Notes under the pieces: model-generated
Told to the model about the DNA's origin: nothing
The model's input: only the letters and a program-made list of their open reading frames with translations
Databases searched by the model: none
Program-made: the position numbers and the translations under genes
DNA from: Mytilisepta virgata
Lineage: Eukaryota > Mollusca > Bivalvia > Mytilida > Mytilidae
Direction: 5' to 3'
Assembly (NCBI GenBank): GCA_028015205.1
Contig: CM051521.1
Location: 102,896,513-102,960,512, forward strand
DNA length: 64,000 nt
Shown here: piece after piece, positions 36,357 through 48,800 of the stretch
How positions within the stretch are numbered: position 1 is the stretch's first letter
Layout of the letters: every line of letters begins with the position of its first letter

Positions 36357-38442
36357 CATCTGATGTCATTGTTGGTTTTATGTAAGAGTGTTTTCACATA
36401 GTTATTGGTGTAGCTGTGTTGTTTATCGCTCTAACATCTTTATATGTAGTATGTGTTCTCAATGTTAATTTTTCATCACTTCGCCATGGATTTTGATCTG
36501 ATAATATTATATGGATGTAAACCGGGATTCTATTTAAATGATGTCTCTATGGTTTACTTAATTTCTGTATAAATATCCGCTACAAATGTAGATAAATTTA
36601 AGTATCGGCCAAATTTTATCTGTTTACGTGGTTACGACATTTGAGAACTGGACACACGCCTAGTGTTAGTCTTATCTAAATAAACAAAGCCTGTATTGTG
36701 TTCAATCTCTGTGGACAGAGTTATAACGTTTCATCTTTCTCAAGTGCGCATGATTTGATTGAAATTATTTAGATAATCTTAAAGAAATAGACCAGGTCAT
36801 CATAAACACTTACTGAGGAAATTTATAGTTTTGATATTTGTTTTAAATTGATTTAATTACGATAAAAACTATATATAGGATAAGATAACACATAAAATTA
36901 CGTGCATGTTTGATAATAAACATGTTTTATCAGTGTTTTCAGATTCTATTGAGATAATTAAAAGATCACTTTACAAGTGTAACATGCCCGTACATTTGTT
37001 AGACTTTCATTACTTCCTGTTTAATTTATTTCACTGTCAGTTTATTTTTTAATTGATGAAGTGGCCTATTAAACTAAGTAAACTCGCACATAAAATCTAT
37101 TTGGAACATAAGACTTTAATGTACAATATTTCAAGCCCCTTAATATTCCAATCCAGGTTAAAATCAAGTGAGCTGAATCTATTTACTTACATGTGATATT
37201 ATGAAACATAACTTATAAGTTAATACTTTCATCTCACCCTTCGCCTATATCCTACAAACGTGTATGTATAATATTTGTTCTCTGCATAACTTTTACCTGC
37301 ATGCAATCAGGTATATATCGCCCTTTTCTGCAGTTTTGTCTTGTCTCCCACCTTTCAATTTACTGTGTGCGTTTTCCAACATTGGTCAGTTTTGGTTGAA
37401 CCATCTTATATTGCGTTTTAATGTTTGATAATTAAAATCATTTAATGCAAACAAATGTACAATATACTTTACCTTCAGATCTACCAGAAAGTTTGGGTTG
37501 CCATGGGAAAGAATACATTGATTGTATAATCTATGTTTGTTTGTTTAGTAAAGGTTTTACGCCGTTTCCAGCATATTTGGCTAGTTTTTATTAGTGGAAG
37601 AAGCCGGAGTATCCAGAGAGAGCCACCGATCTTCGGCATGAAAATTGGCAATCCTTGTCAATTAAGATCAAAGTCGACACCTCAATATTGACAGGCTAGT
37701 GATCATTATTAGTCAATACGAGCTATCTAGACCACCCGGCTACCGAGACCCCTATTATAATGTTACTTTTGTAATTTTTACTGATAAAATAAACAGAAAA
37801 ACTATTAATATGCAGTCGTAAAATATAATCCAAAACTTTATACTGTCGCCAAATTGTTATTTTTGTTTTCGCAGTACAAAATTCGCATGATGCAAAGCCC
37901 TGTTTGGATTGGCAGTGGATGTGCGACCCAAACCTTACTATGGGAAATGTATACATCTATCGAGGACAAACACTTAGACATTATTTGCGACTTCATATTT
38001 CCTTGACATTAGAAAAAATGATATGTTATAATGAACCATACTTTTCGACTTTCATATGAAGACAATAAAGAAATTTTTCCAATGTATAAAACTCAAATGC
38101 AAATTTATAGCATAAATAATGGGCATTTCTGAATTAACTGTTAGTATCTAGCTGTTTCACGAAATCTTTTTCGGTTGATATTACACGAACTGATAATATT
38201 TTATACCATGTTAGAATTTGTTGATTATTTTTGTGCATTTCTTATTCTTTATAAGTTCCATTTAAATATTCATGCAAGTTTAAAAAAAGATTTCGTCGAA
38301 TAATTCGTTTTTTTTTTTATTTTTACATTAGAACGGCAATTAATTTCATATTGTGTGTAACATATATACCTGTCCTGTCCTTATATCAAATGCACCTGTA
38401 TTTTCAACAAATACAATTTTAGAAATTATTAAATTGGTGGGA
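36357..38442 (-). repeat. Giant inverted repeat, right arm
   Basis: Partner of 33164-35980. It ends 829 bp before the start codon of the aminopeptidase gene, so it may lie close to that promoter. It keeps a longer copy of the SINE that is deleted inside in the left arm. Confidence 0.9.
37535..37757 (-). mobile_element. tRNA-derived SINE, near-full copy (right arm)
   Basis: Minus-strand copy of the same SINE at the matching place in the right arm. Keeps the middle segment GGATTGCCAATTTTCATGCC and GGATACTCCGGCTTCTTCCA. Confidence 0.8.
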
Positions 38443-38518
38443 CAGTTCATGATCGTAAGCCTTATCAAAATCCATGAAATATACATGTGTTAAATATTTA
38501 TAAAAAAAAAATCATTAA

Positions 38519-38792
38519 GGTGGTACCCAACACTACAGGGAGATAACTCTTAAAAATCACAGAGCGTTTTAATCAAATTTAATAAGTAAAGAGAAATTAA
38601 CCTTCTCTGTGATCAAAATTGATGTTTGCCAAACTGCTATATCTTCAATGAAATTATTCCTGTGAAGTGTGAAAATCTATTTACTAAAAAAAAATGAACA
38701 TTTATGTCAACAGGTCAAATTAAATATTTCCTAAAAATTTTATGAAAATTAAACGAGCCAAATTTATTTTAGTCAAGGTGTTAGGTACCACC
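38519..38792. mobile_element. 274-bp MITE with TTAA duplication
   Basis: Ends GGTGGTACCCAACAC / GTGTTAGGTACCACC, flanked by TTAA at 38515-38518 and 38793-38796. TTAA target and short TIRs suggest a piggyBac-type non-autonomous element. Confidence 0.8.
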
Positions 38793-39271
38793 TTAAACTC
38801 CATGATTTATATATTACACACAATTTGAAAAAAATGCCGTTGTACAAACTAATTGTATGCTGAAAATATTAGCATACTTTGGTTAATATTTAACACAGAG
38901 ATGATAAATAAAAATACAAACTATTTTTTCATCGGGTAATTAAGAAATAATTCGTGTTGGTGCCATTTGACACATTCACAGATGATTCTAACTTACATAT
39001 ATGTCATATTCACTTGTAGCGCGGGTTCTAATGTATAAATAAATTCATTGTGGATGAGAGTGATTTACCTTAACCTGTGTACAAAGGGGTCTTACCTGTA
39101 CTACAAGTACTGTACTTATCAATATGTATCTTTCACTGTTTAATAACTGTCTTACTATCCTCGGTGTGCCTCGTTGAGAATTGATTTACATATTAATCTT
39201 GCTATAATCAGCAATCGTAAATGTGTGCGTACATTCAAAAGTAAAAGGAATATAAATTTTGATAGTAAAAT

Positions 39272-39891
39272 ATGGAAGTTAAACCACATAATTCGTATGC
39301 AGTGAAGAAACGAGTCATTTACTTATTAGTATTTTTGTTTATCGCAATTCCTGTTGTAGTTGGTGTATTAGTTTGGCATTTCATGCCAAAATGTGATGAA
39401 AACAAAAATGTTTCCGGTGGTTCTGACGCAAATCAGGGAGACAAAAGTTCCACTACAATTTCTGTTTCTCAATATACTGTGACAACAACACCTTCTGAGT
39501 CTGAGCCATGGAAAAACCTCCGACTATCAAGAGATGTTCTTCCAGTTCATTATGACATAACTTTGTATCCTGATTTCTATGGTAATAATAATTGGTTTTA
39601 TGGGAATGAAACAATTAGACTGGAGGTACATAGAACAACATCTTTCATTCTGATTCACTATTTATATTTAAATATTACGAGAACAACTTTAACTGATTCC
39701 AATAAAAACGACATTAAATTCAAACCTCCTCGAGGATACGACGAGAATCAATTTTGGATAATTGAAACAGTATCGCCATTATTGGCTGGATCTACAGTTT
39801 ATTTGGAACTTCAATTTGATGGATCATTGTCCAGGGCTATTGTCGGATTCTATAAGAGTAGTTATGTCAATTCTATCACAAAAGAAACTAG
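39272..39891 (+). CDS. M1 aminopeptidase exon 1
   Basis: Start ATG at 39272 in a usable context, cytosolic [14 protein letters not shown], anchor [20 protein letters not shown], Ser/Thr stalk, then [14 protein letters not shown] of the N-terminal beta domain. Donor GTAAGT at 39892. Followed by an 11.4-kb intron. Confidence 0.93.
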
Positions 39892-42800
39892 GTAAGTGTC
39901 TTGTACTTGTTTACAATGTTGCAAAAACATATGGCAGCTCTAAGGGGTTTAATTATATAAAAAGAGGAAACAAATGTACAGTCAAACTTGCTATAAAGGG
40001 CACCTCTGTATAGCAAATCACTGTCAAAAAGGACACTTAGAAAAGGTCCCTGTGATGCACAAAGCATACAAAATTAAGCTATACATAACATGCACCTGAT
40101 CATAAAGGGCACATTTTCCTCGTCCCTTAGGTGCCCTTTATGTAGAAGTTCGACTGTATTTACTTACTATAGACAGCCTTGTAAATTAACATTATATCTT
40201 TTGCACAAGTAGTTGGTGTTTTCTTTTTTCTGTGTGTTGTTTTCATTGGTCTTTTTTTTCTTTTGAATTCAAATTTTATATACAACTGTACCTGCCTGAT
40301 TTTTCGAAAATAGGACAATATATTTTGAAGACAATTTCGGGATTTTCGGCATTTGAGTATTAAAATAGAAAATCAATAGCAATAGGAATATAATTAATTG
40401 AAAGTGAATATACCTGTTATTATAAACATACATTCTTATAGCATACATGAGATAAATAAATCTTGACAAATAATTGTACTATAGTATAATTGTGCTATAG
40501 TATAATTAGTATTAAGATGTTGTTAAGATGCAACACGTATACTAGCTGTCACATTCACCATCGACATAATATAATGTAGTTACCTTTTTATGAAATTGTA
40601 TTTACAAATTCAGTTACAAATTGCATTAAGCTAGAACAAATATCTATACAACTTCTTTAAAAAATCAGAGTACGTTTAGTTCGACCCATCGCCATAAATG
40701 AAAAATATTGTGTTGTTCAAAATTGAAGTCAAGTCAAAAAATCTTAAATATAATCAATAGAATAGCTGGAAACGGGAAAAACATAAATTCAAAGTTTCAT
40801 ATCGATTGCCTTTTATATACTGAACCGCAAAAGAAACGTCGCACAAAATGACATGTTCACATACATTTATTTCAAAGTGACATTTATATATTTTAAATTA
40901 ATTTTTACAAAATTTAATGAATGATTTACAGTCTTTTGGTTACAATGTTCACAAAAACGTCACAATTGTCGCAACGTCACATGTTTTCAATGCTGTGCTC
41001 CCACGTCCGTTAATAACGTGTATGTCCTCCACCGGCACCAATTACTGCGGCACATCTTCGGTACATGGAGTTGATGAGCCGATTAATAAACGCCATCGGA
41101 ATACGTGCCCATACTCTCTGAAACGCTTGTGAAAGTTCAACTGCAGTTGTCGGACTTGGCTGCTCATTATTCAACCGTCTTTGAACTTCGTCCCATAAAT
41201 GTTCAATAGGGTTTAAATCTGGACTCAAAGCCGGCCAATCCATAACATTAATGTTATTCTGCTGTAGGAAGTCTCTTGTGGCTCTTGCGGTATGCGCACG
41301 TGCATTGTCCTGTTGGAAAGTCTTGTTTTGATGACGTGCGAAATGGGGCTGAACATGGGGTGTCAAGACTTGGTCGATGTAACGGGCAGCTGTTACGCCA
41401 TTTCCTCTGCCTGGGCCAAGGTTCTGAAAGATGACTGGACCAAGTTTAACGTTAAGGCCGATTCCACCCCATATCATGATGCTAGGTCCTCCCCACGCGT
41501 CTGTTTCCAGAATGCAGCTGTCTTCGTAACGTTCCCCGCGTCTTCTCCACACTCTGGTTCTGCCATCGGCTGTTGAAATGCAGTAACGGCTTTCGTCAGA
41601 GAAGATGATGTTACGCCATTGTCGATTTCGCCAATTCTGTCGCTGAGTGGCCCACTGAAGACGAGCTTGACGGTGTCGAGGAGTAAGAATAGGTCCTCTT
41701 GCTGGACGGCGACATCTCATGTTTCTAGCAGCTAATCGCCGACGAACCGTATCATCACTTATGGGTCGTCCATGTGTTCCAACAGTGTTTCTGGCAGTTT
41801 CGGCAGCTGGGGTGAACCGATTCATCAAATGGTGACGAACAATGCCTCTATTCTGTCTAGGGGTAGTGACTTGGGGTCTACCACTCCGTGGACGGTCATT
41901 TGTGCTGTTTGTTGCATTGTACCGTGTCCGTAGACGTTCAATTGTTCGAACAGCACAGTTGAAGTCGTTGGCAATAACTCTGGCAGATTGCCCAGCATCC
42001 AATCGACCAATGGCCTGTTCTCTCTGTTGTGGAGTCAGACGTGGCATAGCTTCTGTGTCAACACTGATACTAACGCTCTTTAATTTTCTCCGGCCTTTTA
42101 TACACATAAAGGGGCATGAATTTCACGAACATTTAAGATTTAAGAAAAATTACCGCCAAGTGTGTCCCACGAGCGGTTTTAGGTACGGTCGCTCTACGAT
42201 ATCAACTGAAAATTATTCAACCGAAAATTTAATTCACAGGTAATTTAATCTTACCTGGTGATGTAATCGTAATACTGATTATATAAAAATCATTAATTAA
42301 TATTTATTTTGAATTTTGCTAACATTTTGAAAAAGCGACGTTTCTTTTGCGGTTCAGTATATTAAGTTTGTTGGACACCAAGCAGTTTCCGCTGAATAAT
42401 ATTTTTTTCGCCCTTTGGAAAACATTCTGCCTTCAAGTATGAACCCTAAACTCTTCGCATGTATCCTGAAAACGATGAATTTGAGGGTATTCACCTTTGC
42501 AAAATTTCTCCAGCGCCGCAATTGCGAAAAATACGAATACTTTTTATGTTTCAGCATTGTTCCTACTATTTTATTACCCTCTGGAAATGGTCGATTAAAA
42601 TTTAGTGTTATGAAATTGTTAAATTAAACTTTTCATTAAAAAAAATGCTTTTAGCATATCACATGCATGTACATGGCCTTGAGGGTTTGTCGAAATATAA
42701 AAATCTAAAGCATCGCAGTTTGGTATCATGGAATGTCTGTTAGTTCTGGTTCTTATTATTCAATGTAACAGTTCTTAATGGTTTTATTCATGTGGTAAAA

Positions 42801-45800
42801 TTGAATATTTAAAGGACAGTTAACTAATTCTTCCTAGACAATATCTTTGTTCGTTAAGGAAAGGGGGGGTCATTTTATGGGGAGACTGTAAGAATACATC
42901 TTAGCACTTTAATTCCACTTGCTATGGTAGATCTTTTTCTTTACTTCTACGAACTAATTGAAGGTTGAAGTGAATTATTTGTTCAATTTAAAATTATCTT
43001 AAAAAGAATATAGGCAAATGACACTAAATGCACAATATCATGGAAACATTATTTTGACATAAAAAATAAATACCTCGTATCTGTGAAACAAAAATATGAA
43101 TGAATTTGAACACACAAATCTTCAAAAGACAAGATTTTATCTACTTTCAATCTAGGTATTAGGTGAATAGGTTCGCTGATACTGTTGATCGAATACTTGG
43201 TGGAGTTAAAAGTAATGATAACTATGCTGACTGAGATGTCCAGATCGATAATGATCAAAATTATATATCAAAATTTATGATAAGAAATCATTGTTGCTTT
43301 CAAGTCATTAACATCATCAAAAAAGACGTATGATTTGGAAAAAATAGCACGCGATATATTTTGTAAAATCAACAGTCTTCATAGTCTAGATTTTTACCAA
43401 ATATTAAGTTGTACAATACCAACATCTATGCATATATTTAAATATACAACAGTTTATAAAATAATCTATGAAATTCTTACAATGCATAATTCATTAATAC
43501 ATTTGCGCTCTGGTGTGTAACTAGGTCAAGGCGAATTAATTGAAAGTATCCTACATTTTTCTAATTTTTTGACAGTATGTAAAGCTAATCGAAATACATT
43601 GGAATATGAAATAAAAATGGGGGTTGGGGATACCCGTGCTTAGTTTTTTGCCATAACCCTTTGAAAATGCGTTCTGAAATTAAATTTTGACATAGGATAT
43701 ATAGGGAAAACGTCAATTTTTCGACAATTTTGCTCGAAAAGTCTATAAAAATCATTGATGTTAATCCTACAGTTTCGTGAAAAACTAATATTATATTGCC
43801 TCATCCACGAGCTTTCTGATGATAATAAAATATTTGAGGGTCCCCATGTTCGATGAAATGGTATCTGCAGCTGAAGATAATATCAAGGTACAAAGGAGTA
43901 GGGGTGATAAGGGTCATTTTTGGCCTAAAATTTCTGAAAAAATAAAGCTGTGTGGAAAAAATATCTTTTCAGCCCATTTATTCTTTAAACATATTACTTT
44001 TATTTCATGCACTCCAATTAAACTAAAACATGTTTGTGACGTCATCAGGATGACACTTATATTGTCTATTTTGGGGTTTTCCCCTATGGGGTTTTCCCCT
44101 AAAATAGGGGGAACACCAACACATTTTGGTAAAATTAAATACGTGCACAGCCAAGAAACAACTTAATACTTACACATAATATTCATTATATAAATGAGCA
44201 CAACATATCAAAATATTTTGTTGTTTCTTGCGTGTGCACGATATGAAAAATATTTAAATATAACGGTCGCCCGGTGACTATTTTTGTTGACATTTTTCTG
44301 GTCAGGAAAGGGGTCGTCGCTTATCATACTAGAAAACGCATAAGTCCCGTGAATAAACCGATGAAAGGTTTATGAGTGATAAACAGATATATAAATGTGA
44401 AGTTTAAAGCAGGAAAGCCGTACTGTTTGTGAAATAGTCAATATTGCAGATCTTGACTGTCAGTATTTTGACGCGACCGTGTGTTCGGAATCTTCATCAG
44501 TTTTTTATGTCGTAAAGAATAAATATTGCAGACGATCCACACAAAAAGCAATCAGAATATGTGAAACAGCCCTAATAAGTTATACAGCACTAAAAAATCG
44601 ATATACAATGCCAAAACTATATGTAAGTTTTCTCAAAATATATATTCTTGAATCGCGGGTTTCCCCATTCTATTTTGCACCTATTTTTAGAACGATAAAC
44701 CAACATTCTAACCATTCTAACGGGGAACTTATGTTTGTACAAAGTTTATGTATGAAACCAAATGAAACATAGAACATAAATATAATTGAATGTTAAATTA
44801 TTACTTGGCAATCACGTGATTGCCAAGTATAGACAAAATAATCATCACTTGCGTCTGTTCGTGGTCATTTGTTTTATTGTATTTCTATTGGTTTTAATTT
44901 TTATTTGTTCTTATTTAATATTATTATTGTTCTTATTTAATATTATTATTGTTCTTATTTAATATTAATTACTAGGAATTCTTTGATCAGTTTAGTTGCA
45001 CAATTACAATTTACCTGTAAAATAATTGAAATATGGAAATCCGCAAAATATAAAAAAGAAAATGAAAATTTAAAAATCCGCCCAAAATGAAATGCGTCCC
45101 ATGGGATCATAAAATAAAGCTAACCCCCGTCACAATTTCAATCGATTCAGTTTAATTCGCAGTATTCAAATACCAAAAAAAAAAAAAAAAAAAAAATACC
45201 GACTGTGGAAGCGGTACAAATTAATTCCAATATCAGGCGAATTCTTGAGAACGATGAAATTGCAAATACGTTAAGTAAAAGCTAGTAACAATAATTTTTT
45301 TTAAAGGATAATGAATACCGTTTTCACATCCTTGATATTTTTTATTTCTTCATCAGAGTAAAAACGATGTTAGATGCGCAACCTGACGTCATATATGCAT
45401 TCGCGTTATTTACTTAGTTCAAAGGAATTGTTATGTTTAGTAAATTTATAACAGTGTACCCGTAATCTAAGTGTGAAAAAAGGTGGAAGTAGTACACTGT
45501 ACATTACAAAAATACCTAATTTAAACCAAATAACTTGCATAGTATTTACTGAACAGATAACAACACGATATTGTGAAACGAATTTGTCTAAATATGCGTC
45601 TACACGACTAAATGCTTTCGAATGCGTTTTGATAATGTAGAGACGTGTGAACGCACAATCCTATATTTTGAAATGTTTCGAAAAGGTTTTGCACGTCTAA
45701 ACATACCTACCTTGGGGCGACGCAAGACAGTAAACCTATTTTAGGAGGATAAATATATATCCTTTCCTTTCCAGTTAAAATTCGAACGTTATAAAAGTAA

Positions 45801-48800
45801 GAATATTTTGGAAATTATAAGGAATATCTCCCCCCGTGGATAGCTCTGCTTCTATATGATGTTTGGTTCTGCCCTTATCAGTCATTCTGGCATTTTAATC
45901 TGTACTCCAACGCTTTGGTTTATTAATTGTGATTTCCCATAAAGTATTTGATTAGATATGACTCATCTATTTGACTCATCTGGACAGGGAGCGATTAAGC
46001 AGAGCTCGAATAGCTATAAGATTGCTTCAGTTAAACACACACACGATCCATCAGACAAGAATTTTAAGTATATAGTTAATTAGTAATTATTTTGAAGATA
46101 CACTTAAGATAATATAAATACTACAAATCGTACAAAAGTCTGTACATGTAAAATTATTTCTGCTAATGATATAGCGAGTGGTTGTACTAAACAGAAATGT
46201 GATTTACGAGTTGGACAATGGGAATTTTGTTTTATTGTTATTGTTTCTAAGTGTTTTAATTCAAGGCTGTTATAATAAAAAGTTAAGTACAGCAATTAAT
46301 TCCATAATGGTCATACATACAACCAATTACCATGATAATCACATTTGTTTTATTTTCTCTTATGTTTATACATTGACAGAAAATGTTTTATGATTTCGAA
46401 ATTGAAAGCTGAAGACAGGAATAACAGGTGTTTTCCTTTGCTTGTTCGTCTGTCACATGCAAGTTGAAATTTTTTTTGAAGACGTTATTATAATAACTTT
46501 ATTTGCCAATTACACCCATACGGGTCAAAGCAAAAACACATATACATATATTGTTGTAGACAGACCCGGAACGATGTGCGCTTCAGTAGTCTTAACCAGG
46601 ATATGGTTTTGTGAAACAATTATACTTAATGTTTGCCATCATAATAGTCACTTATAATATATCTTATATGTTGTACATGTATGTTTTTTCTAATCATGAT
46701 TGTTTGTATTGTCAAATTTGCTCATTTGGGCCCTTTAATTGAAAATAAAATATTCTTCTTCTTCTTCTTATACAACATTACAAAATCAAAATTTAAAGAA
46801 TGGCAATAATACAATGACATAAGATATGTTGAAATAGCAAAGGAGTAAGGTTTGCATTAGATTTGAATTGTGCAGTTTAATGTGGCAAACAAATATAAAT
46901 TAGAACCTTCTGTCCAGACAATCACATATAAATCAATTAACATAGACCATGTAGACATTATATATACGTCAACAATTGTTATACGGTAATTAAAAGAGTA
47001 TTGATAGATTCATTACCGAAATGTCTGATCTTTTCATGAGTGAACGCGTATGAAGTGAGCTGTGAAAGATGGGCAATATAATGTTAATAACCGTAAAATT
47101 ACCTGACCAGTAGATATCGTAGACAGATATACATACATAACCCATGCTTCCATGTATATTGTTTTGTTGTTTTTGTTTCTCATCGATAATAAAATTTGAT
47201 GTATTCATTGGGAAATATGCGCAACATGCACCTTTCGTAATGTAATATTGCACAGGAAAAGATACAGCTCCATTCTAGCATTTCACCGAAATAAAAGGAA
47301 AATAAAGAAATAAAAGAAGCCCTACGCTATACTGTGTCTGTCTGGAGGACAAAAGACAATGATATCAGAAAAATCTGGAAATCAACCTTTCAGAGGAAAG
47401 GATTTACGTAATGTGCGATAGAGACGGTTATATACCGAGTAAAAAAGAGACAAATATTACTGCAACTGGTTCCAATTTTGATAATAATTTTATTTGAGTG
47501 TATAGACTCTGAATTCTGAAATTTAGCTAGTACATTTAGTGTACAGTTGAAAAAATAACACACTTAGTACAGTACAGTAAGTCATGCAACAGAGAAATAT
47601 TAAAGGATAAAATTCTAAAAGAAACTGTTTAAACACGTCTGGTATGAAGATTTGATAGAATTTTCAAATATACACCAAATACCCAATAAAATTCTACTAC
47701 AAGGGGGATGTCTTCTGACATTTTTAGTACAAATTTATGGTAGAAACATTTTTGAATGACAAAACTGGTAATGGATATTTCCTAAAATCATGCAGATTTA
47801 GCGGAAAAAATGAAGATGGAGGATTCATTGTAATCATTTATAATACCGCATGTAACGAGAGAATCTATATCAATTGAAACTGAATCTCCAAATACAAATT
47901 TTTTTGTTTTTTTGTTGACAGATATTTCTTATCGCCCGCCTTAATCATACCAATTGCAGATAGATTTTTTGTAACTGAGAAAAAACAATTAGCTATAAAG
48001 TTATTATTCGTTTCGGAGATTTCAACATAAATTATATTCATGCATATAACACATGTTAAGAAATGGAGAGATAATGTCAATTTTTATGGCTTTGAACAAA
48101 CAATTTGGATTACGGATAAACATGAATATGTTGCTGCTTATATTTGTACCACAAATGTAAATCATATCATTGAAGTTTAAGTGCCTCATTTCTTAGAAAG
48201 TGATCATTATCCTTCATGTGCTACAAGAAAATTTATTTATAAGCTGATGAAAAATAGCATTTGGACATTTAATACAGGTCATTAAAAATTCTATCGAAGT
48301 AGATTTATTGCAGATTTTGTAAGAAGTTCCAAAAACGAGATAAATGGAAGAACACCAGAAATACAAATAACCTATGGACAACACAAATTTCGTTTAAAAA
48401 CCTGAAAATATTTTAGATGCCCGGTAATGGTAAGCAGAGCCTACTTCGTATATAATACTAGTCGTGCTTTCAAACAATAAGTCAATCAACAAGGATTACT
48501 ATCCAGGCCAGTTTCATGACATGTAACTGGGCGAGAAGGTTTAATCCCGATTCTCCCACTTTTAATTACCCCAATTAACATATTACTGTCCCTCAGTCAG
48601 GTAGTGTTTCCATAACATGCGTTTTCCCTTAACCCTGTAGTCTGTGACGTAGTCAATAAAGACCTCCAACAACCAAACTATCCTTGCTTAACTTGTTCTG
48701 TTTGTACTTTAGTGGTTGAAACTGTACATTTGCCATACTTGAGTATAATGATTTGTTAGTAAGAAAGTGCTTATTTATATTTTTCGAATAGTGAGAAGAA

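Noticed and set aside
41292..42243. Plus-strand ORFs opposite the transposase
   Set aside because: Shadow frames of the GC-rich transposase gene.
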